64,000 nucleotides of DNA, taken from assembly GCF_019131995.1 (NCBI RefSeq), contig NZ_JAHONA010000002.1:1-64000 (forward strand), given 5' to 3'. Made by a program: the position numbers and the translations under genes. The first letter of the stretch is position 1; each line of letters starts with the position of its first letter. This document shows positions 45,734 to 60,817 of the stretch, in pieces. Under the pieces are notes generated by a model that had not been told where the DNA came from, ran no database searches, and saw only the letters and a list, made by a program, of their open reading frames with translations. The stretch is from Collinsella aerofaciens. GTDB taxonomy: Bacteria; Actinomycetota; Coriobacteriia; Coriobacteriales; Coriobacteriaceae.

Positions 45734-46027
45734 ATGAAGGCTTATGAACTGCTGTTCTTTGTTGACCCGTCGCTCGACCCCGAGACTCGTCTCGCTGTTA
45801 TGAAGCGTATCGATACCACGATCGCTGAGGGCGCTGGCAAGGTCGACTCCGTTGACGAGTGGGGCAAGCGCAAGCTCGCCTACGAGATCAACGACCTCAC
45901 CGATGGTGACTACACCCTCATCAACTTCCACGCAGATCCTACCCAGATCGCCGAGCTTGATCGCGTCCTGCGCATCACCGACGCTGTGGTCCGCCACATG
46001 ATCGTCCGTCGCGACGACCAGGAGTAA
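45734..46027 (+). CDS. rpsF: 30S ribosomal protein S6
   Basis: 97 residues from MKAYELLFFVDPSLDP, with AGGAGGTGA upstream; a longer in-frame ORF would start inside the ribosome site. VDEWGKRKLAYEINDLTDGDYTL and the final AVVRHMIVRRDDQE are typical. It pairs with S18 on the 30S platform and is first in the rpsF-ssb-rpsR-rplI operon. Confidence 0.97.
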   Translation: MKAYELLFFVDPSLDPETRLAVMKRIDTTIAEGAGKVDSVDEWGKRKLAYEINDLTDGDYTLINFHADPTQIAELDRVLRITDAVVRHMIVRRDDQE

Positions 46028-46075
46028 GACTGTCGTTTTGGACTGGGCTTGTGCCCCAAGAGGAAGTAGTGAGTT

Positions 46076-46528
46076 ATGAGCATCAATCGAGTGAACATCA
46101 CCGGTAACCTCACCCGCGATCCCGAGCTGCGCGCCACCGCCGGCGGAACCCAGGTTCTGTCCTTTGGCGTCGCCGTGAACGATCGTCGCCGCAACGCGCA
46201 GACTGGCGAGTGGGAGGACTATCCCAACTTTGTCGACTGCACCATGTTCGGCACCCGCGCCGAGGCCGTGAGCCGTTTCCTGGCAAAGGGAAACAAGGTC
46301 GCGATCGAGGGCAAGCTGCGCTACAGCTCTTGGGAGCGCGACGGCCAGCGCCGGAGCAAGCTTGAGGTCATCGTCGATGAGATCGAGTTTATGAGCTCCC
46401 GTGGTGGTCAGGGTGGCTACGATCAGGGCGGTTACGCCCCCGCAGCTCCCGCGCCTGCAGCACGTCCCGCCGCACCGGTGGCTACGCCGCCCGCGGTCGA
46501 CGTCTACGATGAGGACATCCCGTTCTAA
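46076..46528 (+). CDS. ssb: Single-stranded DNA-binding protein
   Basis: 150 residues. The OB fold starts at MSINRVNITGNLTRDPELR and includes FGTRAEAVSRFLAKGNKVAIEGKL. A Gly/Ala/Pro-rich linker leads to the acidic tip DEDIPF, which docks replication and repair partners. It lies between rpsF and rpsR, as in most Gram-positive bacteria, which keeps SSB supply tied to ribosome production. Confidence 0.97.
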   Translation: MSINRVNITGNLTRDPELRATAGGTQVLSFGVAVNDRRRNAQTGEWEDYPNFVDCTMFGTRAEAVSRFLAKGNKVAIEGKLRYSSWERDGQRRSKLEVIVDEIEFMSSRGGQGGYDQGGYAPAAPAPAARPAAPVATPPAVDVYDEDIPF

Positions 46529-46600
46529 GGGTTGTTCACCTATTTTTGAGTGAGAGGCGGCTTCGGTTCGCCGAAGTTGCCAAACGAAAGGTATTTTGAC

Positions 46601-46867
46601 ATGGCTAATGATTTTTCTGCACGTCAGCCGCGTCGTAAGTACTGCCAGTTCTGCAAGGAGAACACTGAGTTCATCGACTATAAGGACACTCAGCTTCTCC
46701 GTAAGTACATGACCGACCGTGGCAAGATCAAGCCCCGTCGCGTCACTGGCGCTTGCACGCAGCATCAGCATGACATCGCCAACGCCATCAAGCGCGCCCG
46801 CGAGATGGCTCTCCTGCCGTACACCGTCCCCGTGGTTTCCTCTCGTGGCAACCGCGACCGCGGCTAA
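46601..46867 (+). CDS. rpsR: 30S ribosomal protein S18
   Basis: 88 residues from [18 protein letters not shown]. The upstream in-frame extension lacks a ribosome site, while AAAGG precedes this [28 protein letters not shown] and [20 protein letters not shown] are near-universal. A CxxC pair at the N terminus (CQFC) could bind zinc, and there is no clear zinc-free paralogue in the window. Confidence 0.97.
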   Translation: MANDFSARQPRRKYCQFCKENTEFIDYKDTQLLRKYMTDRGKIKPRRVTGACTQHQHDIANAIKRAREMALLPYTVPVVSSRGNRDRG

Positions 46868-46882
46868 GAAGGGAGACGCATC

Positions 46883-47422
46883 ATGAAGGTTATTCTTCTC
46901 GATGAGATCAAGGGCAAGGGCGGCGAGGGTGACGTCGTAGAGGTCGCTCAGGGTTACGCTGAGAACTTCCTGTTCCCCAAGAAGCTCGCTGTTGCCGCCA
47001 CCAAGGGCAACCTCAAGCAGCTTGACGAGCGTCGCAACAACATCGCCAAGCGCGAGGCCGTCCGTCTGGCTACCGCCAACGAGACCAAGGCTGCCTTCGA
47101 GGGCAAGACGGTCACCGTTGACGTCAAGGTCGGCGACGAGGGCATCCTCTTTGGCTCCGTTACCGCCGCCATGATCGCTGACGCCATCAAGGCTCAGCTC
47201 GGTATGGACATCGACCGCAAGCGCGTTGAGCTCGGTAAGCCCATCAAGGTTGCCGGCGCCCACACCGTTGCCATCTCGCTGTACCGCGAGATCAAGGCCG
47301 AGGTTGTCGTTCTCGTTGGCGTTACCGCCGAGGAGCTCGCTGCCGAGGCTGAGGCTGAGGAGACCGCTGAGGTCGCCGAGGCCGAGACCGCCGAGGTCGA
47401 GACTGAGGCTGCTGCCGAGTAG
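46883..47422 (+). CDS. rplI: 50S ribosomal protein L9
   Basis: 179 residues, about 30 more than usual because of an acidic C-terminal tail rich in Ala and Glu (EAEETAEVAEAETAEVETEA). The N-terminal MKVILLDEIKGKGGEGDVVEV and YAENFLFPKKLA are typical, followed by the long helix and the C-terminal domain. Last gene of the operon. Confidence 0.96.
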   Translation: MKVILLDEIKGKGGEGDVVEVAQGYAENFLFPKKLAVAATKGNLKQLDERRNNIAKREAVRLATANETKAAFEGKTVTVDVKVGDEGILFGSVTAAMIADAIKAQLGMDIDRKRVELGKPIKVAGAHTVAISLYREIKAEVVVLVGVTAEELAAEAEAEETAEVAEAETAEVETEAAAE

Positions 47423-47454
47423 CATTTGCTGCAACGCAACAATCTTGTTCTAAG

Positions 47455-47487
47455 AAGGGCGCTCTGGGAGACCAGGGCGCCCTTTTG
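47455..47487 (+). terminator. Terminator of the rpsF operon
   Basis: AAGGGCGCTCTGG pairs with CCAGGGCGCCCTT around GAGA, followed by TTGTTTTTT. Confidence 0.9.
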
Positions 47488-47646
47488 TTTTTTGCGCTGA
47501 GTGAGTGTCATGGTGAACGTTGCGTCGAAGTCCTATATACGGGACCGTTCATCCGTTTCGTTCGGTGATGATTGCCGGGGCGCGGCCCGTTTTGGGACTG
47601 TGGCTGATACTATGGATGCTCGCAAGCGATATGAATGAGGATGCTC

Positions 47647-49038
47647 ATGGCATATGACGAAAGGGAGACGGGGCTGACGGTCGAGGACCGTGGCTCCAAG
47701 TTGGGTCTCCCTCAAAACCAAGATGCAGAGGCCAATGTACTGGCCGCCATGCTGCTGTCGCCCGAGGTGGTCGAGGAGGCCCAGGTCGAGCTGCAGCCCG
47801 ATGACTTCTACCGACCCATTCATAAGACCATCTACACCGCGATGGTCGATATGTACAACAGCCGCATTCCCATCGACTCTATCTCGCTGATCGATTACCT
47901 GCGCAGCATCAACAAGCTTGATGCCGTGGGCGGCGAGGCCTACATTTTGGAGCTGATGGGTCAGACCCTGTCGCTCGTGAACTGGCAGCACCATGCCGCC
48001 ATCGTCCGTCGCGACTCGATGCTGCGCGAGCTGATCGGTGCCACCAACGAGATCAACGCCCTGGCCTATAACGCCCCTACCGACACCAAAGAGGTCGTGG
48101 AGCTGGCCGAGAGCAAGCTGCTCAAGGTCACGGCGCGCGAGGTCAAGTCGAGCTATAAGACACTGACCGAGTTTATGGTCGAGGCCTATAACGAGGCCGA
48201 GGAAGTGTGTAAGGCCGGCGGACAGGCCGCGGGCGTGCCCACCGGCTTCCCGTCGCTCGACCGCATGCTCATGGGTTTCCGCGAGGGCCAGCTCATCATT
48301 ATCGGCGCCCGCCCTGCCGTGGGTAAGACGTCGTTCGCTCTGAACTTGGCGCTGAATGCCGCCGCTGCGGGCTATACCGTCGGCTTCTTTTCGCTGGAGA
48401 TGTCGGGCAAGGAAATTGCCCAGCGCCTGATTTGCGCCTACGCCATGATTTCAATCAGCGACTTCCGTACGGGCCGCATTAGTCCCGAACAGTGGGCCAA
48501 TATCAACGAGGCCACGCAGACCTTGTCTAAGCTCGACATCCTGATTGACGATACGCCCGGCACCACGGTGACCGAGATCCGCGCCAAGAGCCGCCGCATG
48601 CTCCACAATAAGGAGAAGGCCATCATCATCCTGGACTACCTGCAGCTGGTGAGTCCTCCGCCGGGGCGTCGCTCCGAGAGCCGTACCGTCGAGGTCTCCG
48701 AGATGTCGCGTGGTTTAAAGATCATGGCCAAGGAGCTTAAGATTCCTTTGATCGCGCTGTCGCAGCTGTCGCGTCAGGTCGAGTCCCGTACCGGCAAGCG
48801 CCCGCAGCTGTCCGACCTGCGTGAATCGGGCTCCATCGAGCAGGACGCCGATATCGTTATGTTCTTGGACCGCTCCGCCGACGAGGCCGAAGCCTCGCGC
48901 GACGATCGACCCGACGAGGGCGTTACGCGTATCGTCGTGGCCAAGAACCGTTCGGGCCCGATCGGCGACGTCGACCTGATGTTCCTGCCGGCATCCACCA
49001 AGTTCTATGAGCTTGATGGGGCACATGCCGAGGAGTAG
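47647..49038 (+). CDS. dnaB: Replicative DNA helicase DnaB
   Basis: 463 residues from MAYDERETG, chosen because GAGGA lies six bases before that ATG; another in-frame ATG is four codons upstream. The N-terminal domain (PQNQDAEANVLAAMLLSPEVV) is joined to the RecA-like motor with Walker A GARPAVGKTS and Walker B IIILDYLQLV. ALSQLSRQVESR and LRESGSIEQDADIVMFL are DnaB hallmarks. It unwinds DNA at the fork. The DciA-like protein at 31.8 kb could be its loader. Confidence 0.96.
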   Translation: MAYDERETGLTVEDRGSKLGLPQNQDAEANVLAAMLLSPEVVEEAQVELQPDDFYRPIHKTIYTAMVDMYNSRIPIDSISLIDYLRSINKLDAVGGEAYILELMGQTLSLVNWQHHAAIVRRDSMLRELIGATNEINALAYNAPTDTKEVVELAESKLLKVTAREVKSSYKTLTEFMVEAYNEAEEVCKAGGQAAGVPTGFPSLDRMLMGFREGQLIIIGARPAVGKTSFALNLALNAAAAGYTVGFFSLEMSGKEIAQRLICAYAMISISDFRTGRISPEQWANINEATQTLSKLDILIDDTPGTTVTEIRAKSRRMLHNKEKAIIILDYLQLVSPPPGRRSESRTVEVSEMSRGLKIMAKELKIPLIALSQLSRQVESRTGKRPQLSDLRESGSIEQDADIVMFLDRSADEAEASRDDRPDEGVTRIVVAKNRSGPIGDVDLMFLPASTKFYELDGAHAEE

Positions 49039-49122
49039 GACAGGCGCCCGTTGCACGGGTATACTGGGAATGTTTTGTGCTTCTGCGTGCCGGCGTGGCG
49101 CGTAGACAGTCCATGAATGTAA

Positions 49123-50418
<1,296 letters not shown>

Positions 50419-50440
50419 TCGGGACTATTTGGTTATTGCG

Positions 50441-50482
50441 ATATACCCCTTTGCAGCCCAAGCGGGCGGCCGAGGGGTATAT
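50441..50482 (+). terminator. Stem-loop between purA and purD
   Basis: ATATACCCCT (50441-50450) pairs with AGGGGTATAT (50473-50482) around a GC-rich loop. The T-run is weak, so it may terminate only partly. Confidence 0.65.
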
Positions 50483-50536
50483 TTGCTTGCAAAGGGCTCG
50501 CGCGGAGCGGGCCGTTCATCCATAGAGGAGGCACCC

Positions 50537-51841
<1,305 letters not shown>

Positions 51842-51862
51842 AATCCGAGAGGAATGAGACGG

Positions 51863-52558
51863 ATGGACGAGAAGAACGAAGAGCTCGTGGACGCGCAGGT
51901 CGTCGAAGAGGACAGCCGCATGTATGGGCACGCCGAGGGCGAGCCTGGTGGCGAGGTCGCTGACGAGCCGGCACTGGTGCTGGGCGGCGACGACCCGCAC
52001 GATGCCGAGCTGCACGAGAAGATTCTTTCGGAGGAGTGCGCCTGGAAGGGCAAGATCCTCGACGTCCACCGTCTTGAGGTTGAGCTGCCCAACGGTCGCC
52101 ACAGCGCCCGCGATATCGTTCGCCATCCGGGTGCGGCGGCCGTTGTGGCACTGACCGAGAGCGGCAAGATCGTACTGGTGCGTCAGTACCGCACCGCCAT
52201 CGACCGCGTGACGGTCGAGATTCCCGCCGGCAAGCTCGATCCAGGCGAGGACCCGCTCGATTGCGCCAAGCGCGAACTGCATGAGGAGACGGGCTTTAGG
52301 GCTGGTCGTATTCGCTTTTTGACGTCGATTGTCACGTCCTGCGGTTTTTGCGATGAGATTATTCATATCTACCTGGCCACCAAGCTCGAGTTCGACGCGC
52401 CCAACCCCGATGATGACGAGTTTGTCAACGTGGACCTGGTGCCGCTGCACGAGCTGATCGACGCCGTACTCGACGGCAAAATCGAAGACGCCAAGACCGT
52501 CGTAGGCGCCTTGGCCTGCGATAGCATCGCGCACCGCTTGGGTGGAACTGATCTTTAA
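51863..52558 (+). CDS. NUDIX hydrolase, ADP-ribose pyrophosphatase type
   Basis: 231 residues from MDEKNEELV. An unusual acidic N-terminal extension of about 50 residues precedes a catalytic domain of the ADP-ribose/sugar-nucleotide type. The Nudix box is GKLDPGEDPLDCAKRELHEETG, written as GKLDPGED...RELHEETG, with the metal-binding RELHEE. It follows purD by 21 bp and is probably co-transcribed. The substrate is inferred from the family. Confidence 0.88.
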   Translation: MDEKNEELVDAQVVEEDSRMYGHAEGEPGGEVADEPALVLGGDDPHDAELHEKILSEECAWKGKILDVHRLEVELPNGRHSARDIVRHPGAAAVVALTESGKIVLVRQYRTAIDRVTVEIPAGKLDPGEDPLDCAKRELHEETGFRAGRIRFLTSIVTSCGFCDEIIHIYLATKLEFDAPNPDDDEFVNVDLVPLHELIDAVLDGKIEDAKTVVGALACDSIAHRLGGTDL

Positions 52559-52568
52559 AAGCGAGGGC

Positions 52569-52609
52569 AACCCTGGGACAAACACTACTGATTATTTTGT
52601 CCCAGGGTT
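52569..52609 (+). terminator. Terminator of the purD-NUDIX transcript
   Basis: AACCCTGGGACAAA pairs with TTTTGTCCCAGGGTT, followed by a T. A perfect stem between the NUDIX and ABC genes. Confidence 0.85.
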
Positions 52610-52639
52610 TCACGTTGTTGTTTTATCTCCGAGGACTGC

Positions 52640-54406
52640 ATGTTTAGAAGATTCTTGTCTTATTACAAGCCCCAGATGGGGCTTTTTGTTGCTGATACTG
52701 TTTGTGCTCTGGTGCTTGCCGCCATTGACCTGGCGTTCCCCATTATTCTGCGCAATTTGACCGGTGGGCTGTTTACTCAGGGCCAGGCTGCTATTATGCA
52801 GGCGCTCGGTATGATCGCGGTGGGGCTGGTGCTGATGTATGCCGTCCGCTGTGCCTGCCGCTATTTTGTGAGCTATTGGGGCCACGTGATGGGCGCGCGT
52901 ATGGAGTCCAAAATGCGTGAGGACCTGTTCGACCAGTATGAGCGCTTTAGCTTTGCGTACTTCGACCGCAACAGCTCGGGCGACATGATGAGCCGCGTGG
53001 TCAACGACCTGTTCGATATCTGCGAGGCGGCGCACCACGTGCCCGAGTGGATCATTATTTGCGGCATCGAGATCATCGGCTCGTTTGTGATTCTGTTTAC
53101 CATCGCGCCGGTGCTCGCACTCGCCATGGCTGTGGTGACGGTGGTGTTCGCGGTCATTATGTTTTGGCAGAATATGCGCATGCGCGAGGTCTTTAGCGAT
53201 AACCGCAAAAAGATTAGCGGCATCAACGCGCAGCTGCAGGATTCGCTGACGGGCATGCGTGTGGTCAAGAGCTTTGCCAACGAGCAGACCGAACGCTCTA
53301 AGTTTCGTGCCTCGAACAATCGCTACCTTTCGTCCAAGGAAAACATGTATCACGCCATGGGCGTCTACACCGCGACGTATGGCCTGCTCTCGGGCGTGCT
53401 CTATGTGATCGTGGTGCTGCTGGGTGGTTGGCTCGTTGCCCAGGGTCAGCTGCAGGCGGTCGATATGGCAACCTTCGCACTCTACATTTCGCTGTTCTGC
53501 ACGCCGCTCGAGACGCTCGTCAATTCGGCCGAGACGTATCAGAAAGCCATCGCCGGCTTTAAGCGCATGGATGAGGTGCTCTCGACTGTCCCCGATATTC
53601 AGGATAAGCCGGGTGCTGCAGATCTGCAGGTGACGGCTGGTGCCGTGGAGTACCGCAACGTGTGCTTTAACTACGAGGATGTCGAGCTCGCGGGTGATGG
53701 CGCACGTCCCGTTATCGACCATATGGATCTGTCCATTAGGCCCGGTCAGACCATCGCTTTGGTTGGTCCCTCGGGCGGCGGAAAATCGACGACTTGTTCG
53801 CTGTTGCCGCGCTTTTACGACGTTGCCGCCGGCTCCATTAGCATCGACGGCCAGGATGTGCGCGACGTGACGCAACATAGTCTGCGCCGTGCCATCGGCC
53901 TGGTGCAGCAAGATGTGTACCTGTTCGATGGAACGATCGGCGAGAACATCGCCTACGGCAAGCCGGGCGCCACGGCAGAAGAGATCGCCGAGGCGGCCTG
54001 CCGCGCCAATATCGATACCTTTATCGAATCGCTTCCGCAAGGCTACGACACCGTGGTGGGCGAGCGTGGCAGCCGTCTTTCGGGTGGTCAAAAGCAGCGC
54101 GTCGCCATTGCACGCGTGTTTCTCAAGAATCCCAAGATTCTTATTTTGGATGAGGCGACGAGTGCCCTGGATAACGAGAGCGAGGAAGCGGTGCAGAAGT
54201 CGCTCGAAGAGCTGGCACGCGGCCGTACCACAATCATCATCGCCCACCGTCTCTCGACTATTAAGCATGCTGACGAGATTGCGACCGTTGAGCATGGTCG
54301 CGTTGTGGAACGTGGCACGCACGAGGAGCTTCTCGCCCGTGGCGGCACCTATGCCCGTTACTATCGAATGCAGTTCGAAGGTGCGCGTGCGCACGAGCTC
54401 GACTGA
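52640..54406 (+). CDS. ABC exporter, fused membrane and ATPase domains
   Basis: 588 residues, a half-transporter of MsbA/LmrA type that should act as a dimer. Six membrane helices fall within about 15-290. The ATPase part has Walker A GPSGGGKST, signature LSGGQKQRVAIARV, Walker B ILILDEATSAL and the switch His in IIAHRLSTIKHAD. The coupling region has SFANEQTERSKF. Single-chain exporters of this type carry lipids, peptides or drugs; the cargo is unknown. The next gene starts 20 bp downstream and may be linked. Confidence 0.92.
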   Translation: MFRRFLSYYKPQMGLFVADTVCALVLAAIDLAFPIILRNLTGGLFTQGQAAIMQALGMIAVGLVLMYAVRCACRYFVSYWGHVMGARMESKMREDLFDQYERFSFAYFDRNSSGDMMSRVVNDLFDICEAAHHVPEWIIICGIEIIGSFVILFTIAPVLALAMAVVTVVFAVIMFWQNMRMREVFSDNRKKISGINAQLQDSLTGMRVVKSFANEQTERSKFRASNNRYLSSKENMYHAMGVYTATYGLLSGVLYVIVVLLGGWLVAQGQLQAVDMATFALYISLFCTPLETLVNSAETYQKAIAGFKRMDEVLSTVPDIQDKPGAADLQVTAGAVEYRNVCFNYEDVELAGDGARPVIDHMDLSIRPGQTIALVGPSGGGKSTTCSLLPRFYDVAAGSISIDGQDVRDVTQHSLRRAIGLVQQDVYLFDGTIGENIAYGKPGATAEEIAEAACRANIDTFIESLPQGYDTVVGERGSRLSGGQKQRVAIARVFLKNPKILILDEATSALDNESEEAVQKSLEELARGRTTIIIAHRLSTIKHADEIATVEHGRVVERGTHEELLARGGTYARYYRMQFEGARAHELD

Positions 54407-54425
54407 TTGATATGACAGGAAGATC

Positions 54426-55391
54426 ATGGCTGATAAGAACCCTTTGACTCCGGAAGAAGTGACGGAGTTATTCTCCGAAATCGATGCATCCGGCGTCTTG
54501 GATCCTACGCTCGCCAAAAAGCGCACCGAGCGCATGCGCGAGAAAGAGGCCGCCGTCAAGCGCGGTGACAAGGCGACGCTGGCGCGGCTGCGCAGCGAGG
54601 ATCGCGCGAGCCAGGCAAAACATATCGACCCGCTGTCCGAGGACGACCCTTCGGGCTCGCAGGTGAGCCATACCATTACGAAGACCGCCATGGCCGTGGT
54701 TATCGGCATTTTGGTGCTGATTGTTGGCATGCAGATTGGCTACGGCGTGATGCGACGTCTGAATACCGCGAACCTCTCCGAGAGCGTTTCGGTGGATACC
54801 GTTTCGACCGCGCTCAAGGGTGGACTTGAATGGGGCAATGGCTTTACGCAGTTCCCGCTCGATTTTACCGTCGACGAGGCAGATGAGCGCACGGGCACGG
54901 TTGAGGTGACGGTGCTGGACACGTCTTCTGCCAATGAACTCGAGCTGCTGTCCAACGGTCAGATTCAGGCGGCGGCGCTCGCAACCAATGCTCTGCTCAA
55001 CGACAAGATCGACCGCGTGGTGTATAACGTTCACGCCTATATCGACGAGGACAGCAGGATCCAGCATGATTCCTTCTTTGGCATGTTTCCTGCTCAGGGG
55101 CACCAAAGCGCCATCCTGACGTTCGTTTGGACCAAGAGCTCGTCCAACGCCACGAGTATCGACTGGAAGATGCGCATCGTAAGCATGGACGACACCATTG
55201 CCGAGCGCATTCAAAAACAGGTCAACTCGGTTTCGTCGCTGATCGAGGACCCGGTGGTGAGCCAGACCAAGATCACGGAGGAGCAGGCCGAGCGCGATCT
55301 TGAGCATCGTCTGCACGGTCGAGAGATCTTCCGCGGCGGAAAGCCCGATCGCACGCCGTCCGAGCTGCTGGAGCAGGACAAGCAAAAGTAG
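54426..55391 (+). CDS. Single-pass membrane protein, unknown function
   Basis: 321 residues. A charged cytoplasmic N-terminal region (about 1-75, KKRTERMREKEAAVKRGDK) precedes one membrane helix (about 82-105, AVVIGILVLIVGMQIGYGVM). An outside domain of about 200 residues follows, with FPLDFTVDEADERTGTVEVTVLDTSS. The C terminus is basic and charged. Co-transcribed with the ABC exporter. No family recognised. Confidence 0.78.
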   Translation: MADKNPLTPEEVTELFSEIDASGVLDPTLAKKRTERMREKEAAVKRGDKATLARLRSEDRASQAKHIDPLSEDDPSGSQVSHTITKTAMAVVIGILVLIVGMQIGYGVMRRLNTANLSESVSVDTVSTALKGGLEWGNGFTQFPLDFTVDEADERTGTVEVTVLDTSSANELELLSNGQIQAAALATNALLNDKIDRVVYNVHAYIDEDSRIQHDSFFGMFPAQGHQSAILTFVWTKSSSNATSIDWKMRIVSMDDTIAERIQKQVNSVSSLIEDPVVSQTKITEEQAERDLEHRLHGREIFRGGKPDRTPSELLEQDKQK

Positions 55392-55413
55392 TCCGCAGCC
55401 ACATAGAACGATG

Positions 55414-55453
55414 TCATCCCGCGTGAGTCACAAGATCACGCGGGATGATTTTT
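55414..55453 (+). terminator. Terminator after the ABC exporter gene pair
   Basis: TCATCCCGCGTGA (55414-55426) pairs with its complement (55436-55448), followed by TTTTTA. Confidence 0.92.
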
Positions 55454-55584
55454 AATCCCCGTCCTAGAAAAATCATTATGCATAGGAAGTCATAATTATC
55501 ATTTTGTAAACAATTCTATGTAATTAATGCCATGGGCGATGCTTGCGGTTAGAATACCGCGAGGCCTAACTACACACCTTTAAG

Positions 55585-55610
55585 CCGGTCCTGTGAGACC
55601 GGGAAGGAGA
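55585..55610 (+). promoter_or_regulatory. PyrR-type binding hairpin overlapping the carA ribosome site
   Basis: CCGGTC-CTGTGA-GACCGG forms a hairpin with a loop that fits the PyrR-binding consensus (GUCC-NG-N-GAG-R-Y), followed at once by GGAAGGAGA, the carA ribosome site, and then the ATG. PyrR bound with UMP would hide the ribosome site, giving translational control by pyrimidines. Confidence 0.8.
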
Positions 55611-55613
55611 ACT

Positions 55614-57119
55614 ATGGCGAACAACCATATTGCGGGCGCTGCCGCCCGCACCGTCGCGCCCAGCGAGCTGTGCCAGCGTATGCTGGCTAAAACCAGCAAG
55701 GGCACCTGCGGTCCCTGCATCCTGTATCTTGAGGATGGGACCATTTTTTATGGCCGTGCATGTGGTGCCGAGGGTACCGCAACCGGCGAGGTCTGCTTTA
55801 ACACGTCGCTCGAGGGCTACTTTGAGGTCATGACCGATCCGAGCTATGCCGGCCAAATCGTAACCATGACCTATCCGCAGATCGGCAACTACGGCATTGA
55901 CGAGACCGATGTCCAGTCGGCCTTCCCCGGCGATACCACTCGCCCCGCGAGTGCTCCCGCCATGCGTGGCATGGCCGTCCGCGACATGTGCGCCACGCCT
56001 TCTAACTGGCGCTCGACTGTCAGCGTGCCGGAGTACCTGCGTGCACACGGCATCGTCGCTATCGAGGGCGTCGACACCCGCGCTCTCGTGCGCCACCTGC
56101 GCGACAACGGTTCCAAGATGGGCATAATCTCGACGGAGATCTTCGACGTCGACGAGCTTGCCGAGCGCCTGTCCGCCGCGCCCACGCTGGTCGGCGAGAA
56201 CCTGGTCAAGACCGTGAGCTGCCCTGAGCCCCACGCTTTTGCCGCGAGCGACCTGCCCACTACGCATGACTTTGCGCTTGCCCCTGCCGCTCCTGCCCGC
56301 CACAAAGTGGTTGCCTACGACTGCGGCGTGAAGCGCGGCATTCTGGAGGGCCTGGTCCGTGCCGGCTGCGACCTGACCGTCGTGCCGTGGGATACGCCCG
56401 CCCAGCAGGTGCTCGATATGAATCCCGATGGCGTCTTTTTGTCCAATGGCCCCGGCGACCCCGATGCCGTGGTGGAGACCTACGAGCAGGTGCAGCAGCT
56501 GATCGGCAAGGTGCCAATTTTTGGTATTTGTCTCGGTCACCAGATGATCAGCTTGGCGTGCGGCGCCCAGATGGAAAAGCTCAAATTCGGTCACCGTGGT
56601 GGCAACCAGCCGGTTATGAATCTGGTCAGCCGCCGTGTGGAGATCACCGCGCAAAACCACGGCTTTGGCCTGTTGTTCCCCAGCTTGGGCAAGCTTGTCC
56701 CCGAGCTTTCGGGCGGCGAGACCGAGCACGCGGCCGATGGCGATCTGCGCGTCTGGGTGCGCCGCGGTATCGCGCCGGTCGTGATGAACGAGCGTTTCGG
56801 CCGCATTCGCCTGACGCATGTGAATCTCAATGACGGCACCGCCGAGGGCATTCAGCTGCTCGATGCGCCGTGCTTCTCGGTCCAGTACCATCCCGAGGCC
56901 TCACCTGGCCCTACCGATGCTCACTATCTCTTTACCGCCTTTACGCGACTCATGGACGGCGAGGAGAACTATCTGGACATCGATACCGCCAAGGACCGCC
57001 TGCAGGGCTGGAATTTCGCCGATGTTGGTTCCGCCGTTCTACCGAACGGCGGACCGGTCGACGCTGCGGCTGCATCTGGCACATCATCTTGCCGTTCTGC
57101 TTCGGACGCGCGGGCATAA
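55614..57119 (+). CDS. carA: Carbamoyl-phosphate synthase small subunit
   Basis: 501 residues from MANNHIAGAA, chosen for GAAGGAGA upstream. It takes the amide from glutamine and passes ammonia to CarB. The N-terminal domain starts near residue 38 (CGPCILYLEDGTIFYGRACGA), and the class I glutaminase has Cys306 in GICLGHQM and the QYHPEASPGPTDAHYLF end. It is longer than usual (about 380) because of an N-terminal leader of about 35 and a C-terminal tail of about 50 residues ending in SSCRSASDARA. A 98-bp gap leads to carB. Confidence 0.93.
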   Translation: MANNHIAGAAARTVAPSELCQRMLAKTSKGTCGPCILYLEDGTIFYGRACGAEGTATGEVCFNTSLEGYFEVMTDPSYAGQIVTMTYPQIGNYGIDETDVQSAFPGDTTRPASAPAMRGMAVRDMCATPSNWRSTVSVPEYLRAHGIVAIEGVDTRALVRHLRDNGSKMGIISTEIFDVDELAERLSAAPTLVGENLVKTVSCPEPHAFAASDLPTTHDFALAPAAPARHKVVAYDCGVKRGILEGLVRAGCDLTVVPWDTPAQQVLDMNPDGVFLSNGPGDPDAVVETYEQVQQLIGKVPIFGICLGHQMISLACGAQMEKLKFGHRGGNQPVMNLVSRRVEITAQNHGFGLLFPSLGKLVPELSGGETEHAADGDLRVWVRRGIAPVVMNERFGRIRLTHVNLNDGTAEGIQLLDAPCFSVQYHPEASPGPTDAHYLFTAFTRLMDGEENYLDIDTAKDRLQGWNFADVGSAVLPNGGPVDAAAASGTSSCRSASDARA

Positions 57120-57217
57120 GCCCAGCGCGCCCTCGCATCACGGCAACCTGATGCACCAGCTGCACCCTCGCTGACTTTTTCAAAACATTGAGTCAGCCTC
57201 TCTAGGAGGTTTTAAAC

Positions 57218-60520
<3,303 letters not shown>

Positions 60521-60532
<12 letters not shown>

Positions 60533-60660
60533 TTGACCTGGCCGGTCGGGGCGGGAGGGGCCGAGATTTCCCCCCCTTCGCTCCGGCTGCAAGCAGAGTC
60601 GCTCAGGAGGAAACACGGCCCCTCCCGCCCCGGCCTACGGTGGCTCAATTGCACCGTGTG
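60521..60660 (+). repeat. Nested inverted repeat across the end of carB
   Basis: Outer arms CACACGGTG (60521-60529) and CACCGTGTG (60652-60660) enclose inner perfect 17-bp arms CGGGGCGGGAGGGGCCG (60547-60563) and its complement (60616-60632). No T-run follows the inner arms. The 942-bp stretch 60533-61474 is otherwise noncoding. Confidence 0.8.
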
Positions 60661-60707
60661 CTGCCGAAGGGGCTTTGCGCGATGATTGGGGCTGAACAGA
60701 AAATGAG

Positions 60708-60749
60708 TGTGGGCTCTGTCGTTCATTCGGACGACAGAGCCCACATTTT
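60708..60749 (+). terminator. Terminator downstream of carB
   Basis: TGTGGGCTCTGTCGT and its complement form a perfect 15-bp stem with an 8-base loop, followed by TTTTGT. Confidence 0.9.
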
Positions 60750-60755
60750 GTATGG

Positions 60756-60792
60756 GGCCTTCAGGTGAATTGCAATCATATGAAGGCCTTTT
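60756..60792 (+). terminator. Second hairpin after the carB terminator
   Basis: GGCCTTCA (60756-60763) pairs with TGAAGGCC (60781-60788), followed by TTTT. It may be a backup terminator. Confidence 0.65.
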
Positions 60793-60817
60793 ACCAAGGG
60801 AGAGATATGTCTTTGGA

